DNA from: Acheta domesticus
Lineage: Eukaryota > Arthropoda > Insecta > Orthoptera > Gryllidae
Direction: 5' to 3'
DNA: 64,000 bases
Assembly (NCBI GenBank): GCA_031308135.1
Contig: JAHLJT010009436.1
Coordinates: 219,061,286 to 219,125,285, forward strand
The first letter of the stretch is position 1; every line of letters begins with the position of its first letter. The position numbers were made by a program, and so were the translations under genes. The notes beneath the pieces are model-generated. The model saw only the letters and a list, made by a program, of their open reading frames with translations, had not been told where the DNA came from and did no database searches. This document shows, piece by piece, positions 22,144 to 33,892 of the stretch.

Positions 22144-24119
22144 CTCTCACTTCAGTATCTCAAAATGGATGAAATGAAATGAAATGTGATTTGAACTACT
22201 GAAAGGGGTCGTTCTATATATTTTTTGATACTCATTCATTAATAAATGCATTTTTTGATTTGCATTTCCTTTACAATCCCCGATTTAAATTTCAAGAGAA
22301 GGACCATTCTGTTTTGAATTTCAAATACGCCACATTCATCCCATGTGATTTCCTAACATCTCTGCGAAGAACTGCAGTTAACGCCAGATTTTGTAGGCCT
22401 GTATCCTACTGTAGGGCGCGAGCCAGATTCGCTTCCGGACGTGCCGTCACCCCCCCCCCCGCTGACGCCCCATGCGGCCGCAGGCCGGGCACGTGCTCCC
22501 CACCCCGCCTCGCCCCGTCCCGCCGCCCCCTCCCCCACCCACATCGGAGGGTGAAGACATCACGGAACGCGCGCCCACACCCATTCCAGCAACCACCCTT
22601 CCCCTCCCCCAGCCCCCGATCGTTTCCCTGGCCCCCGCGCCGGCTCAACTCTTATTTCGCGAACACAGCGGGCGGCATGCTCCTGAAATTCCTTCCCGGA
22701 GCAAAAATAATTCATGGCGAGGTTGTCTGTGTCGCCTCGAAAGGAATGCTCTATAAATACTATTAGTAAATTTATCTGCCGTACTTCATGTAATTCTCGA
22801 GAAACATCGTTCCCAACCGAACACTTACTTTTATGATTGATCTTCTTCCTAGACTCAGCCTCACGAATTAGACGAGTTACGTTTCCCACGAAAGACATTG
22901 TCCACACCGTCGATATCCAAAGATTTCAAAGATTAAAAAGCTGAATCAGTGAAATAGTTTCAGAATGATAATTTAATTCAGGGACATGCAGCTTGGAAAA
23001 GTAGTAGTGATAGACGGGTTGAAGGGCTGTGGCATCTGAAATGCAAGCACTGGCAGGGAATCTTGAAAACGTAGCTGATTACTGGAGGAGAACTCGAGCA
23101 CATGGGAGTTTAAAAAGTTCCGAGTTCGCGTCTCCTTCAAAAAACTTCCTTCAAGCCCAGCAGACACAGGTTTGTAAAGTTTAATTTTACCATACCCGTA
23201 ACGCATGGGGCTCGCGTGACGACATTGGAATCGATGACTCCCAATTTGAAATCGATTGCTTGTGCAAGAACGTGTCTGGTCAGTTAGTCTTCATCAGAAA
23301 TGAATGCGATGTTTGACCACTACAAAGTAGAATAAATTATTTTTTAGGGTTTTTTCGATGTAAATGAGATTGACGTCTGAATAACTTAATTTTCGGATAT
23401 GGACCTGATAAAACTCTTCTGGAACAAGCAAATGTTTACATTAAATTTGGGATTTAATTGGGCAGGGATAATTCAATTACACATTGTATTAATTTCCATT
23501 TCATGATATTTCTGATATTTTCAACCAGCTTTTGATATGAATATCACATTAAAATATTAAAATATCATGACATTGCAGAATGATAAAACGGACAAGGCAT
23601 TTCAGAAAACTAAGCAAACTTATCAACAGAATTAAACATTGTCCTCGTGCTAAAAAGCAACACGACAGTTTTGAAATGTATGCAAAGAATATAACAGAAG
23701 TGATCGATCTAGAACATAAATTTGTTGGTACTGAACGTCATGTTGAAAAAGCTTTTTAAATCTTTATTTTTTACAACGCACAAAAATTATTTAAATTAGA
23801 ATATGTAAAGATATTCTTGACTAAGTTCAAGATTGTTCAATGCAGTAATACATATCCAATTTTTAGGGCCCGTGAAACATCATTTGAATGTGAGAGGAAA
23901 TACATGTTTCAAACTGTGTTTATAAGAGTATGCAGCTTTCATGTTCATCTTGCATAACATCACTTGTTCGACGTTCTCCCGGAAACATCCTCTTCTGTGG
24001 AGTCTCATGTTCCACAGACACGCAACGAAAAACGCATGTGGCCCGGAAGTTATTGATTCTCTTCACCCATACACTCTCTGTGTAATCCCCAGCGCCCAAA
24101 GTTCTGGTGAGAAACACGC
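22144..24119. other. Intergenic DNA with a GC-rich core
   Basis: 22400-22720 is GC- and CpG-rich, with a C10 run near 22450 and overlapping low-complexity frames on both strands; no exon is identified. 22720-24119 is AT-rich and nothing is recognised. Confidence 0.45.
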
Positions 24120-24126
24120 GCGCTGC

Positions 24127-24186
24127 GTGGGAGGGGGGTGGAGGGAGGAAGGAGGGGCGGGTGGGAGGGGGAGGGGGAGGGAGGGG
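24127..24186 (+). repeat. G-rich tract, G-quadruplex prone
   Basis: Many GGG/GGGG runs in 60 nt ('gggagggggagggggaggga'). It lies in a GC-rich stretch (24100-24345) directly upstream of SINE copy d. The open frames over it are compositional. Confidence 0.6.
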
Positions 24187-24349
24187 TCGCTCGGGAAAGC
24201 GCAGCTGCGGCGCCGCTGGAATTCGCGGGCGCCGTAAGAAGATTACGCTGCAAATTGACAAGTGTGATCACCACGCGCAGGTGGCGCCGGAGCGGAATTG
24301 CTGCGAGAGGCGGAGGGGCCAGCGGGCGGCGGCGTCGTGTACAGGGACC

Positions 24350-24725
24350 GGCTGAGGTGGCTCAGGGCACCACAGCAGTGCCTCTGACTGGGGGAATTCA
24401 GAGCGGTCGGCTAACATGATCGCTAGTTTTCCGTGGTTTCTCCGATCAATACCGCGGAGCAATACCCTAACAAACGGGACACAAATCGCGAGCAATATTC
24501 CCTTCCTTTTCTTTGTCCTATCCTTATCCCTTGCTTACACGACCTACATTAAGACGTTGCCACACTGTCTGAGGTACCTGGATGAGGGGAAACCTCGCAA
24601 GCCGATGGGTAGCTCTGCAGCGTATCTCACCATCAGGCGGGAGGAGAACATCGCAACCTCCCTTGATGAAAACATGCACTACACTTACGACACTAATGAT
24701 CACAACAGTTGACGCACCCGGAAAC
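24350..24725 (+). mobile_element. Composite tRNA-headed SINE (copy d)
   Basis: The head is 'gaggtggctcagggcacc' (A-box-like), then 'agtgcctctgactgggg'. It skips most of the B-box region seen in copies b and e and passes to 'agttttccgtggtttctc' and 'taccctaacaaacgggac', then a C/T block, 'gaggtacctgg', 'cgtatctcaccatc', and 'cactacacttacgacacta'. It ends near 'gacgcacccggaaac'. An internal deletion relative to b and e is likely. Confidence 0.7.
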
Positions 24726-24780
24726 AGGAAATAATTAATTAATCGCATATATAACAGGCAAAAAACAAACAAACAAAAAG

Positions 24781-24983
24781 TTGACAGACCTAAAGACTTG
24801 ACACATATTTCTCTGAGTATGGCGAAACGCTGAATCCGAATGGGAAGTCAGAATTGCGCCATAACTCTCCAGTTTTTGCGACTTAAAAATACTCGAAGAT
24901 GGTGGCGCAATTCTGACTTCGGATTCGCATTCAGCGCGTCGACGTACGTAGAGAAACAGGTGTCCAGTCTTTGGGTTTGACAA
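24781..24983. mobile_element. Foldback/MITE-like element, about 203 bp
   Basis: Two arms of about 80 nt are imperfect reverse complements: 'ttgacagacctaaagacttg' at the left edge against 'ccagtctttgggtttgacaa' at the right. The best-matched inner part is 'gtcagaattgcgcca' (24847-24861) against 'tggcgcaattctgac'. The spacer is about 30 nt. No clear target duplication, so the superfamily is unknown. Confidence 0.7.
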
Positions 24984-26209
24984 CAAACCCCAGAAAAAAA
25001 TACAATCTCAAAATAAACGCACCGAACTTCTAGGTTCAAATATGACCACATTTTGCCCATAAATCTGCCTTTATTGGCAAGTAACTTATCATGGTGGTTT
25101 AGTGATGATGGCAGATAATGTCATGACTAAAAGTTATAATATTTGACCTCTCTAAATGCCATAGAAGTTTGTAAAATTTATTGTGAGACATTCTGTATGC
25201 AAATTGGCTCTCCTCTTGGGAATATCGTGGTTCATATGGACGGAACTAAGCCTTCGCTGCGAGACTATGAGATTATGTGAACATGGGCGTAAATGTACTA
25301 CACTTGTTTACGACATGAGCGGATCGACTTAAAGTTTGTTTAGAAGTTCGAATGATTAAACACATTCTCATTATGCACTTCAAAGGATAGCATTGAGAAG
25401 GTGAATGTGTAGAAAAACCTTTCTTTGAATTCAAACATTCCTTGATCCACAATGAAAATTTCTGAAAATTAATAAATCTGAACTCTTGAATTAATCTGCC
25501 TGACAAAAGAGCTTAACTATTGCTATGTAGAACTATCCCTGTATTTCGTAATATTTCAGTAGCATAGCCAAACGGTGCACCAAATTGCAAAATTCTTAAT
25601 AGTATGAACTCTCTTCTAGTATGTGCTAGTAATCGATACACATTTTTTAATAATGTTTCATTTTACTATTGTTACAGTCTTGGTTTGTGTTACACCATTA
25701 GAGCATGTTTGTGTTTAACGTTCCTATCTTGCACACGTATTAAAAACAAATATTTCGAGATGATATTTCTTGCATTTACATTGCTCGGAATGTTAAATTT
25801 CATTATTTCTCGATGATGATTATATTTAAGAAATTGACACATTGTTTTTATACTTTTTAACTATATTGTCCTTTCATGTCAGCCACTTTTTACTTGCCGA
25901 TTTTAATTCATTCTTCAAGATCCTTTTCTTTTACCTCAACATACTGTATGCAAAGATGAAGTGGATTACAATGTGTTCATTATTGCTGTATTGAGACATA
26001 GAGCAATCAATAATTCTCAACCGAAGGAAGTATAGTCTTACATTCTCTTAAATCATCCACTTCAAAATGTAGCACACAAGGAAGGGATTATTTTCCCGAT
26101 AATTTTACATACGGAATATCCTACTTAAAAAAACGTAATCTTGAAAACTGGATGCAGTTACTGCAGTTCATGAAAGTGGACATTTTTTCCCAACAAAGGA
26201 ATCCCAAAC
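24984..26209. other. AT-rich intergenic DNA
   Basis: No gene or repeat recognised. Short hydrophobic frames such as 25604-25816 lack motifs. Confidence 0.5.
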
Positions 26210-26545
26210 CATTGTGGGAACAACGCTCTCAATCCTCAAATCGGGGAAGCGAAAATTGCCACGCCTCCCGGAGGTCCCCGCTTTCCGGCGTTGTTCATTT
26301 CCTTGGCGGCTTCCCCCAGCAGGCGCCCCTGTCCCTTTCAACGCGAGCGCCGCTTGGAGACCACGCAGCCCCCGCCCCCGCCACCCCCTCCGCCTCGGCC
26401 GCAAAGCCAATTTCTGGAAGCCCCTCAACGGCCGCAAGAGGCCGCCACTTGTTCGCCCACAAAACTAACGAAAGCCAATGCGCGTAAGCCTCTTGAAGTT
26501 GCGCGACGTGACGGCGCGAATGACGAAAACTAGTACGATGGTTGT
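26210..26545. other. CpG-rich segment
   Basis: GC-rich with three overlapping plus frames and one minus frame, none with a recognisable domain. It could be a CpG island or an unrecognised repeat. Confidence 0.4.
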
Positions 26546-26789
26546 TTGATAATAGCTTGTTTTTAAAAAGAAGGTTACAAACAAGCAGTACCCTTCTAAG
26601 AAGTTAAGGTATAAAAAGAACTGACATACAATTACGAAGTAATGAACATTCAATGATAAACGGCCCATAAATATAACAAATAATGTGGATTTTCTGGACA
26701 CTGGATTTCAGACTATTCGAATGTAATTTAAAAAGGTAATCAGTAATAATTAAGTACAACATTATACTAAGATTTTTCTAAATTTGTCC

Positions 26790-26975
26790 CTCAAGGCCCG
26801 CCTTCACAAGGCCCGCAGAACATATCACGGTATTTCGCGTCTTTCTCAATCGTGCCGGATGATCGCGATCGTATCAAGCAGTGCTTGCGATCATGCAAGT
26901 TCTAGCGGCACGACCGCGAAAGACGCAAAATGCCGTGTGATATTCCATCGTGGCCATAGGGGCATGAGATGCAAA
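26790..26975. mobile_element. Foldback/MITE-like element
   Basis: The arm at about 26819-26856 ('atatcacggtatttcgcgtc' onward to 'cgtgcc') pairs with 26907-26945. The centre ('tgatcgcgatcg', 'tgcttgcgatcatgc') is also self-complementary, so the whole forms one long hairpin. 'aaggcccgc' occurs twice at the left edge. The termini and target duplication could not be fixed. Confidence 0.6.
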
Positions 26976-27666
26976 TTTTAAAAAATCGCACTAAAATCGA
27001 ATATCCTTTGCAACAACTCTTATTATTTCTTAGTATGTTAGGTATCTCCTTGTAACTTAATTCATCAAAGTATAAATGAAATTATTTTAATATATGTATG
27101 AATTATTTTAATGCATGTATGAATATAATTTGCTGGTGAAAACCTACGATAATGAGAATAACATTCAAGTAAGCAATTGGATCTCTTGTGCAAATTTCAT
27201 ATTCAAGTATCAGTCATAGGTGGCATGTAAAATTGATGGAGGGGGGGACTTCAAAGGAACCTCTCCGGAATAGTAGTTCAAGTCCCTACTATTTATTATG
27301 GATTTATTGTAGGTAACAAGGTGGGCGCGGTATATTAAAAAGGTAACGTTAAGTTGTTGCAATGAGCGAATTAGATATAACATTCTGAATGAAAACGTAG
27401 AAAACAACAGAAGTCTCGCAAACGAAGGCAGCGGTGACCGTTAGATTGGTAGGAAGCAATGTCGGCTTAGACCGTCTACTCGGAAACATCCTTATAACAA
27501 TTCTTTCCCATATATTGTTGGCTCTGTGACAAATTAAAGGTGATGAAACGTTTGTGTGTTCACCATATTATCTTTTCTTAATCTGAATGTGATATTATGC
27601 TACATATCACTACAATATAGTATTCTAAAAGTTTCTTTAGTAGAAAAATGAAGTTTTAATAAAACT
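26976..27666. other. AT-rich intergenic DNA
   Basis: Nothing recognised. A G7 run lies near 27241. Confidence 0.5.
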
Positions 27667-27679
27667 ACTGGATGCACTT

Positions 27680-27953
27680 CCTGGCTAGCTGGCTTGTTGG
27701 TTACCGTGCTCGCTTTACACAGCGCAATCCCACGTTCGATTCCAGGCCGGATAAATAATAACTGTGCGCTTTCCTCGTAAATGTCCCAGTTCCTATTGCT
27801 GTGTGGCGATGAGAAATCTAAGGGTATGAAGACCAGTATACACGGTGAAAGGGTGTATTCCTGCTAACCACACGAACCCCTCATCCCATGGTGAGGTCTG
27901 GGTCACCGCTGGTCGGCCAAGGCCCGTAGCGTTCTGTTGAGCCATAGGACAGG
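27680..27953 (+). mobile_element. tRNA-derived SINE with perfect 13-bp target duplication
   Basis: The 13-mer 'actggatgcactt' flanks it exactly (27667-27679 and 27954-27966), a typical LINE-mediated duplication. The head has 'tagctggcttgttggttacc' (A-box region) and 'cacgttcgattccaggc' (B box close to GGTTCGANTCC, near 27731). The 274-bp body ends in 'gccataggacagg' without a poly(A). Non-coding. Confidence 0.85.
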
Positions 27954-27966
27954 ACTGGATGCACTT

Positions 27967-29640
27967 ACCAAAACGGTGAGTGACAGCGTTTCCCTCTGCC
28001 CCTCCCCCAGGGACGCCCGTTTTTTCAGTATTAGAATTAATTCAATATGTTATCAAATTGCGGCATTATATCGCGTTAACTTAATGAAGAACAGTGTATG
28101 CCCAATATTGTAGTATAAATAATGCTAATAATTCATAAATTCTCCACAAGAAAATAATAACTAGTTGGGCTACAACTCCACGTACTTTGAACTCAGGTTA
28201 CTTAGGTTGAGAAAGTATTTGATGTAATACTACACCAACCGCCTGAGACGGTATAACAAATTCCTCGATGCTTTAAAAACAAAATTGAACACTTTCAATT
28301 TTCGAAAATTTAGAGGTTCTTTTAATGAAAATCGGACGAGTTTGAGCAAAAGACTTGAAAAAAACATTGCAGGTTTGAGAAAACCTTGCTTAAATAATTT
28401 TTAATAACTGTAGATATTATTATGTATACATTTGTTTTTTCCAAAACGTGGACACACTGCTGAAGAACAACAAATAAAACACTTTGGTGTAGCACTGCAA
28501 TAAATTAAATATTTTCACAGAAACAGTTAAAAATTTCATCTCAATGTTTTTATTCGTACTAAGCATTATGTCAAATGCTATTTTTAGATTTATTCTGCAA
28601 TTAAGTCACTAATACATGCGTAACAATTATATTTACTTCTACATAATGCAATGGGAAAGGTGGAATATTTGGAGAGATTCCTTCTTAATGGCTGTGTGGA
28701 TGCCTTGCGAAAGACTCCTCAGCCTCTCGTTTCTGTTCCGCTTGCCAACCCGACGATGACAACCTGTTGGCGGCCGGGCCTGGGCCACCGCGGAGCACAC
28801 ACGTGCCACGGACGGGGAAAGGCGCGAGGCGGCGTCACGGCGGGGGTGGAGGCAGTGGCCGAGGGCGAGGAGACGCAATCGATGCAGAGGCTCGTCGGAT
28901 CCTATTGATCAAAGAGCAGACTTCGGTTGCGAAACGATAGATATGAGATGGGGAAAGAAATATGGTTCAGGAAATCCCAGTACGAGCATTGGCAATAAGC
29001 CAGCGACAGTGGAAATCGAGAACGCGAAGCGAAATAAGAAAAGGAAGCTAGAGAAAAAAAGCTTCGCTGAAGAAAGTCGGGATTAAAATGGGACTAAAAA
29101 TCGTGGAAACTTTATATAGATGATAATGTTAAAATACGCAAAAGTCAAAAAAGACTGTGGAGACATTACAAAAAGAAAACATAAATTACAGATAATAGTG
29201 ATGATAATTATGAAAATAAAACAAAATGACATCAATAATAGATAAGATGAGAAACGTGCCTGCACCGAAATGAGAAGAATCATGATCAAACACAATTGAT
29301 AATGGAAATCGTGATCGACCCTTAGATGGCACGATACTTCGACTTTACCACTTGAATTGAACAAGCATCTCGGTTCCCGTTTTAGCAAGCTCACAAACAA
29401 GTTTCCAATTTAATACATAAAATTGCCCTTGCACGTGCTTCTTAAACAGATTCAATATCGTTGTGCATATTTTTACAATTTCTCACGTTGCCTGTGCCAT
29501 ACGAACGAGCCGTTTTCAGTTGTCACATCGACGAGCTCTCAAGCTAAAAATAATAGAGCATTCTCAATTTCCAAGACTGTCTTTATTTAATTTCCATTTA
29601 GGATGGTTGTCCAGGATTGGTTAAGGACAATCAGTTATTT
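27967..29640. other. Intergenic DNA
   Basis: AT-rich apart from a GC-rich island at 28690-28905 with low-complexity frames. No domain, exon or repeat boundary recognised. Confidence 0.5.
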
Positions 29641-29649
29641 ATTAATATA

Positions 29650-30038
29650 AATCTATCTCTGCCAACGTTTCGAGGCCTTATTTCGTCTCATTACCAAAGC
29701 TCAAGTACTTCTGAAATATAAATTGTGTATTATTACGCCAATGATTTTGCTCTATTACAAAAGGGCCATGGAAAAGAGGAGACTGTATATTTAAAAAAAT
29801 AAACTAAAAAACTAAAAGACAGTTCCACATGGAATACGAGTATTCCAAATGCGGACACTTTTAGATGGTCTGAGATTTGCGTAGTTCCATAATGGAGCTG
29901 TTTTTTGGTTTCTAAATATAAATTCTCCTCTTTAATATGGTCATTTTATAATAGGGCAAAGCTATAGCCGTAATATTAAGCTATTTATATTTTAAATGTA
30001 CTTGAGCCTTGATAATGAGACCAAATAAGGCCTGGTAA
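29650..30038. mobile_element. Long imperfect foldback, probably inverted PLE-type terminal sequences
   Basis: Arms of about 170 nt (29664-29840 and about 29878-30038) are inverted copies: 'cttatttcgtctcattacca' against 'ttgataatgagaccaaataa', then 'gctcaagtac' and further matches inward. The left arm, read on minus, contains 'cctcgaaacgttggc', the same GAAACGTTGG core as the PLE at 42.3-45.8 kb. I infer a relic of inverted PLE-type ends; no RT is present. Confidence 0.55.
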
Positions 30039-33000
30039 ACATCACTACTTCTTGCTACAGCATTTCGATGCTTCTTACTACGCAAGTAGTATGCGAGAAA
30101 GTAAAATGTGTTAAAGGTCGACGGTAAGTACAGACATAGAGGGAATCTTGGTAAATACTATTTTTAAAAACGAACCACGCTCACTTTCAGCATTTCGGAC
30201 AAACTAATTTGAAAAACGTGCAGTTGCAAAACTTTTGCAATTGCTTAATGCCATCCAGACTGGTAGGCATTTACGGATTACGTCAAAGCAGACTTTTATC
30301 GAAACAGAAGTGGGCAAAGGGTTGGATGGTCTGCGAGGGAGAGCTATGAGATTCCCTTTTTTTCCGCTCTCACTCGCTTTCTTTTTTTCTCTCTCTATCC
30401 CTCCTCTATTCTTACTCCCCTCTCTCCCTTTCTCGACAGCAGCGCGCCTGGCGGCAAGGCAGTCAAGGATCACGATCTATTGGGCGGAAAATTGCCCCGC
30501 TCTGGTTTGTTGTCTCCTGTGTCGATCAAATGGAACGATTTCTGGATGAAACCGAGCACGAGCTGGTGGGCGGAGAGAGCTCCTGGTTCTAGGGGAGAGC
30601 GTTTTCACGGAGCAGGTTCGCGTCGTCGCAGAACCTTCCCCCTAAAAAAAACTGAAATTCGACGATCAGTAATTCAGACCGCCGTCTCCTAGGCCTTCCT
30701 TACGATATTGGGAAAAAGACGCTATCTAGCACCAGCACACTGTAGATAAAATTTAAACTGTTCTCTATTGTAATTCTTAAATATTCCTGAATCCGTTTGA
30801 CGAGAAAATGATGGAAATGATAAAATATCGATTATGATTATCTATTTAGTCTTGTTTTATAATGAGTATTGCAATTGTTTGACATCACTTGATCCTAATA
30901 CGAGCGGCATACTCAAACTCACTCAAGAAGACATGTATATAATGTCTGAGTATATTTATGTATTTATACAATACAAGTTATGGTTACAGTCAAATTGTTT
31001 AGGATAGATATTATAAAATGATATTATAACCACATTGGTCCTCCATTCCCAATTTGACATTATATTAAGGAATAATTAACATTTTTTTACTTCACAAATT
31101 TGCAGCATTCACTTTTTTCTTCGCGTTTTTCCTTCCACATTATCACAATTATCGTGTATTTGAATTATTCAAGTATTTTTTTTTTTACTTTTTCAAGTAA
31201 ACGTCAAATATATTACCAAATATTATTTTAGTTATCTACTGTAAATAATTGGATTCGACTTAAGGACAACTTTCTTTAGGGTTCTAGATCTTTCTGAGCT
31301 GAAATTAATGAATATAAAAAAAATAAAAATGCATTCTTTTTAATATACTTTTAAATAGATAACGCATAAGTACTACATATTTATAGATACATCGCTTGAT
31401 CGAATATTGGATACGCATTAGATTTTTATTGCAACAAGTGACTTTAAAAGCTTTTTATGACCATCTAAAACGAATCAGTGACACTTTCTCAGAAGCATTC
31501 AAAACCCTATACCTCAATAAAATAAGGCTGAATTAATAATCTTTCTCGCCTTTCCAATGCAACTTCAATGAGACTGTCATCATTTTGAAACCGATGGCAT
31601 ACAAATGCACTATCTCATACGTTGCAAGTGTACTTCGCAGAAAAAAGTTATATCCTGATAATGAAAATGCTTTTAATATTTGTCACAATGTAATACGCGT
31701 TGAATATCAATGCAAGGTTGAAATATATGGCTCGTGAACTGAATGGAAGTGATAGCGAAAAAAAATGTTACATAAAAAGCAGCAATGAAAAATGAATAGA
31801 GACCACTTTTCCCCAGTCAGCTAAACAATGTTCTCGAAGGAGCGATGGGATCGATATTATATTTGTATTTTTGAAACATTATTGATTCAGAGTAAATATT
31901 CGGTTTTGTACATAATTGACGGCAATTAAATTGCTTTCTTTATTTTTTGAAGTCCAAAGGTGCGTGTACGATTACAATATTATTTTGAATTCAATAAAAT
32001 AAACACTGATATTTAAATCAAATTTCAAAAACTTATTGTTGGAATAAATCCAAGTACCCACTAATTATCTTCATCTCTCTCCATCACGATCTCTGTAAAC
32101 ACATAATGAGATAAAATCTATATCTCAAAATTATAATAAGCGCACGGAAACAAAGGTTAATATTGTTTAATAATATATTTTAAATCGTAACTGTAACGAC
32201 ACACTTTGACACGAGGAAGACTACTCAGATGTGATATGGAGAACATGTAGACACAAACTAAACAATTTTTGAAGACTAGAGCCCTACAGATGCGAAAACG
32301 CTGCTACACAAAACCACACAAAAGGGTTTTCCAAAACGTAGTAGGCATACTTCTCAAGAATGTGAAGAATACTCTCCAACAACACTACATTAAATTAAAT
32401 AAGCTAATAAAACAATATTCACGTAGTACACTGCAATAGTATATACAAGTATGCATTTACACAATGCATTTTACATACCAAGCATAACAAAGTTGCTGCT
32501 GCAGAAACAAAAACGTAAATAACAAATATTTAATGGCAGGTGGTCACTTCTTTAGAGTCATGCTGTCGCATGACGACAGCTGTGACTTAATCAATGACGC
32601 ACTGAGTATGAGATTACATGAGTACGTGCGGTATAAAAATCGGTGGAAAAACAATAAAATATTTGCATTTTACAGTAAAAATTGAAACTATTTCATTATT
32701 TTTGGATTTACTGAGTATTTAACAACACCACGAACATTTCGCACATGGGCAGATTTTTCCATAATTATCTTTCAATTTCTTCTCGCGTCAGAAACTAGTA
32801 ATTTTTGAAGATGATGCAAGGCAAAGATGTCTGCAAACTAAGTGCTATGGGAATTTAATACCACGTTTTCAGAATCTACTCGAAAGAAGAAATGTATAAA
32901 TGTGTATGTAAGAGGAAGAAGTCGTGAAATATCAGAACAAATCTATAATGAATAAACTCCCAACGTTCGCTAGCAGTCTTGTAATTCCACTTTGAAAATC

Positions 33001-33589
33001 GTGTTCTTAACGCCGTTTCAACGCTTACTCTTCACCTTTTCTTCCGCTCAGGTTCACGAGACTAACGACGCCAGAAATAGTGAAGTGAACGCGAAATATC
33101 TCAAGCGAAGGAGCACGTGCATGTCCTTCAGTTGCATTTGCAGCGTTTGACTTATGCGGAAATAGAATCAAATCAAAAAAAGCAATTTCACCATCTATTT
33201 CCGCCACCTACCCCCACATGCACATTCGCTTGCCCATATGATCCTACACATGTTTCCTTAATGACAGTGAACCTATATTCGTCAAAGGATCCCACAAGTT
33301 CTTACAAATATTCCCCCATATGCTCCCCCAAATGTTTTACCCAATGTTCTATTGAATTAGTGTAACTGTTGGTAATGTAGATACTTTTTTCAATAATGGA
33401 TGAACACTGATGTTGTCTGGTATCAAAATGTTTTATTTAAAGCTGAAAGATCTTTTTCGATAGCTTGGATATCATCATCAGAACTATCTTGCAGCCTCTG
33501 GGCGGGAAAACGAAGTTCTTTCAAGTTCCAGAAGTCAATTCCAGTCAGTGTCTCATTCTTTGTTCTATTGAATGCTTCTCAAAAGATTA
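30039..33589. other. AT-rich intergenic DNA with a polypyrimidine tract
   Basis: 30352-30437 is almost pure C/T on plus. The rest is AT-rich with no gene or repeat recognised. Near 33300-33345 are outlying units of the 12-bp repeat described at 33590. Confidence 0.5.
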
Positions 33590-33712
33590 TCCAAATGGTT
33601 CTCCCAAACGTTTCTCCGAATATTCTCCCAAATGTACCCTCAAATGTTCCTTTAAATGTTTCTGCAAATGTCTGCCCGAATGTTATCCCAAATGTTTCTG
33701 ACATGTTCACAT
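33590..33712 (+). repeat. Degenerate 12-bp tandem repeat
   Basis: About ten units near 'cccaaatgttct', with frequent single changes. In one frame (33400-33729) this reads as a four-residue repeat (PNVS, PNIL, PNVP and so on). There is no signal peptide or domain beyond the repeat, so I list it as DNA repeat, not gene. Confidence 0.65.
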
Positions 33713-33892
33713 GCTCCCGCAGTTGTTAATATGGAAATTAAAAATAGTGGTTTTTATTATGCAATAATTTTATAAACTTTTCGGGGGTCGAAATGTGCAG
33801 TGTCTCTACTGCAGCTGCTACTGAAACGGAAGTTCAAGTACAAAGAGCGAAAATCACAAAACCGTAATAGAGGTGCTTCAAAATATTTCCAA

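Noticed and set aside
22260..22766. 168-aa plus frame in GC-rich DNA
   Set aside because: Proline-rich, overlapping opposite-strand frames, no domain; composition effect.
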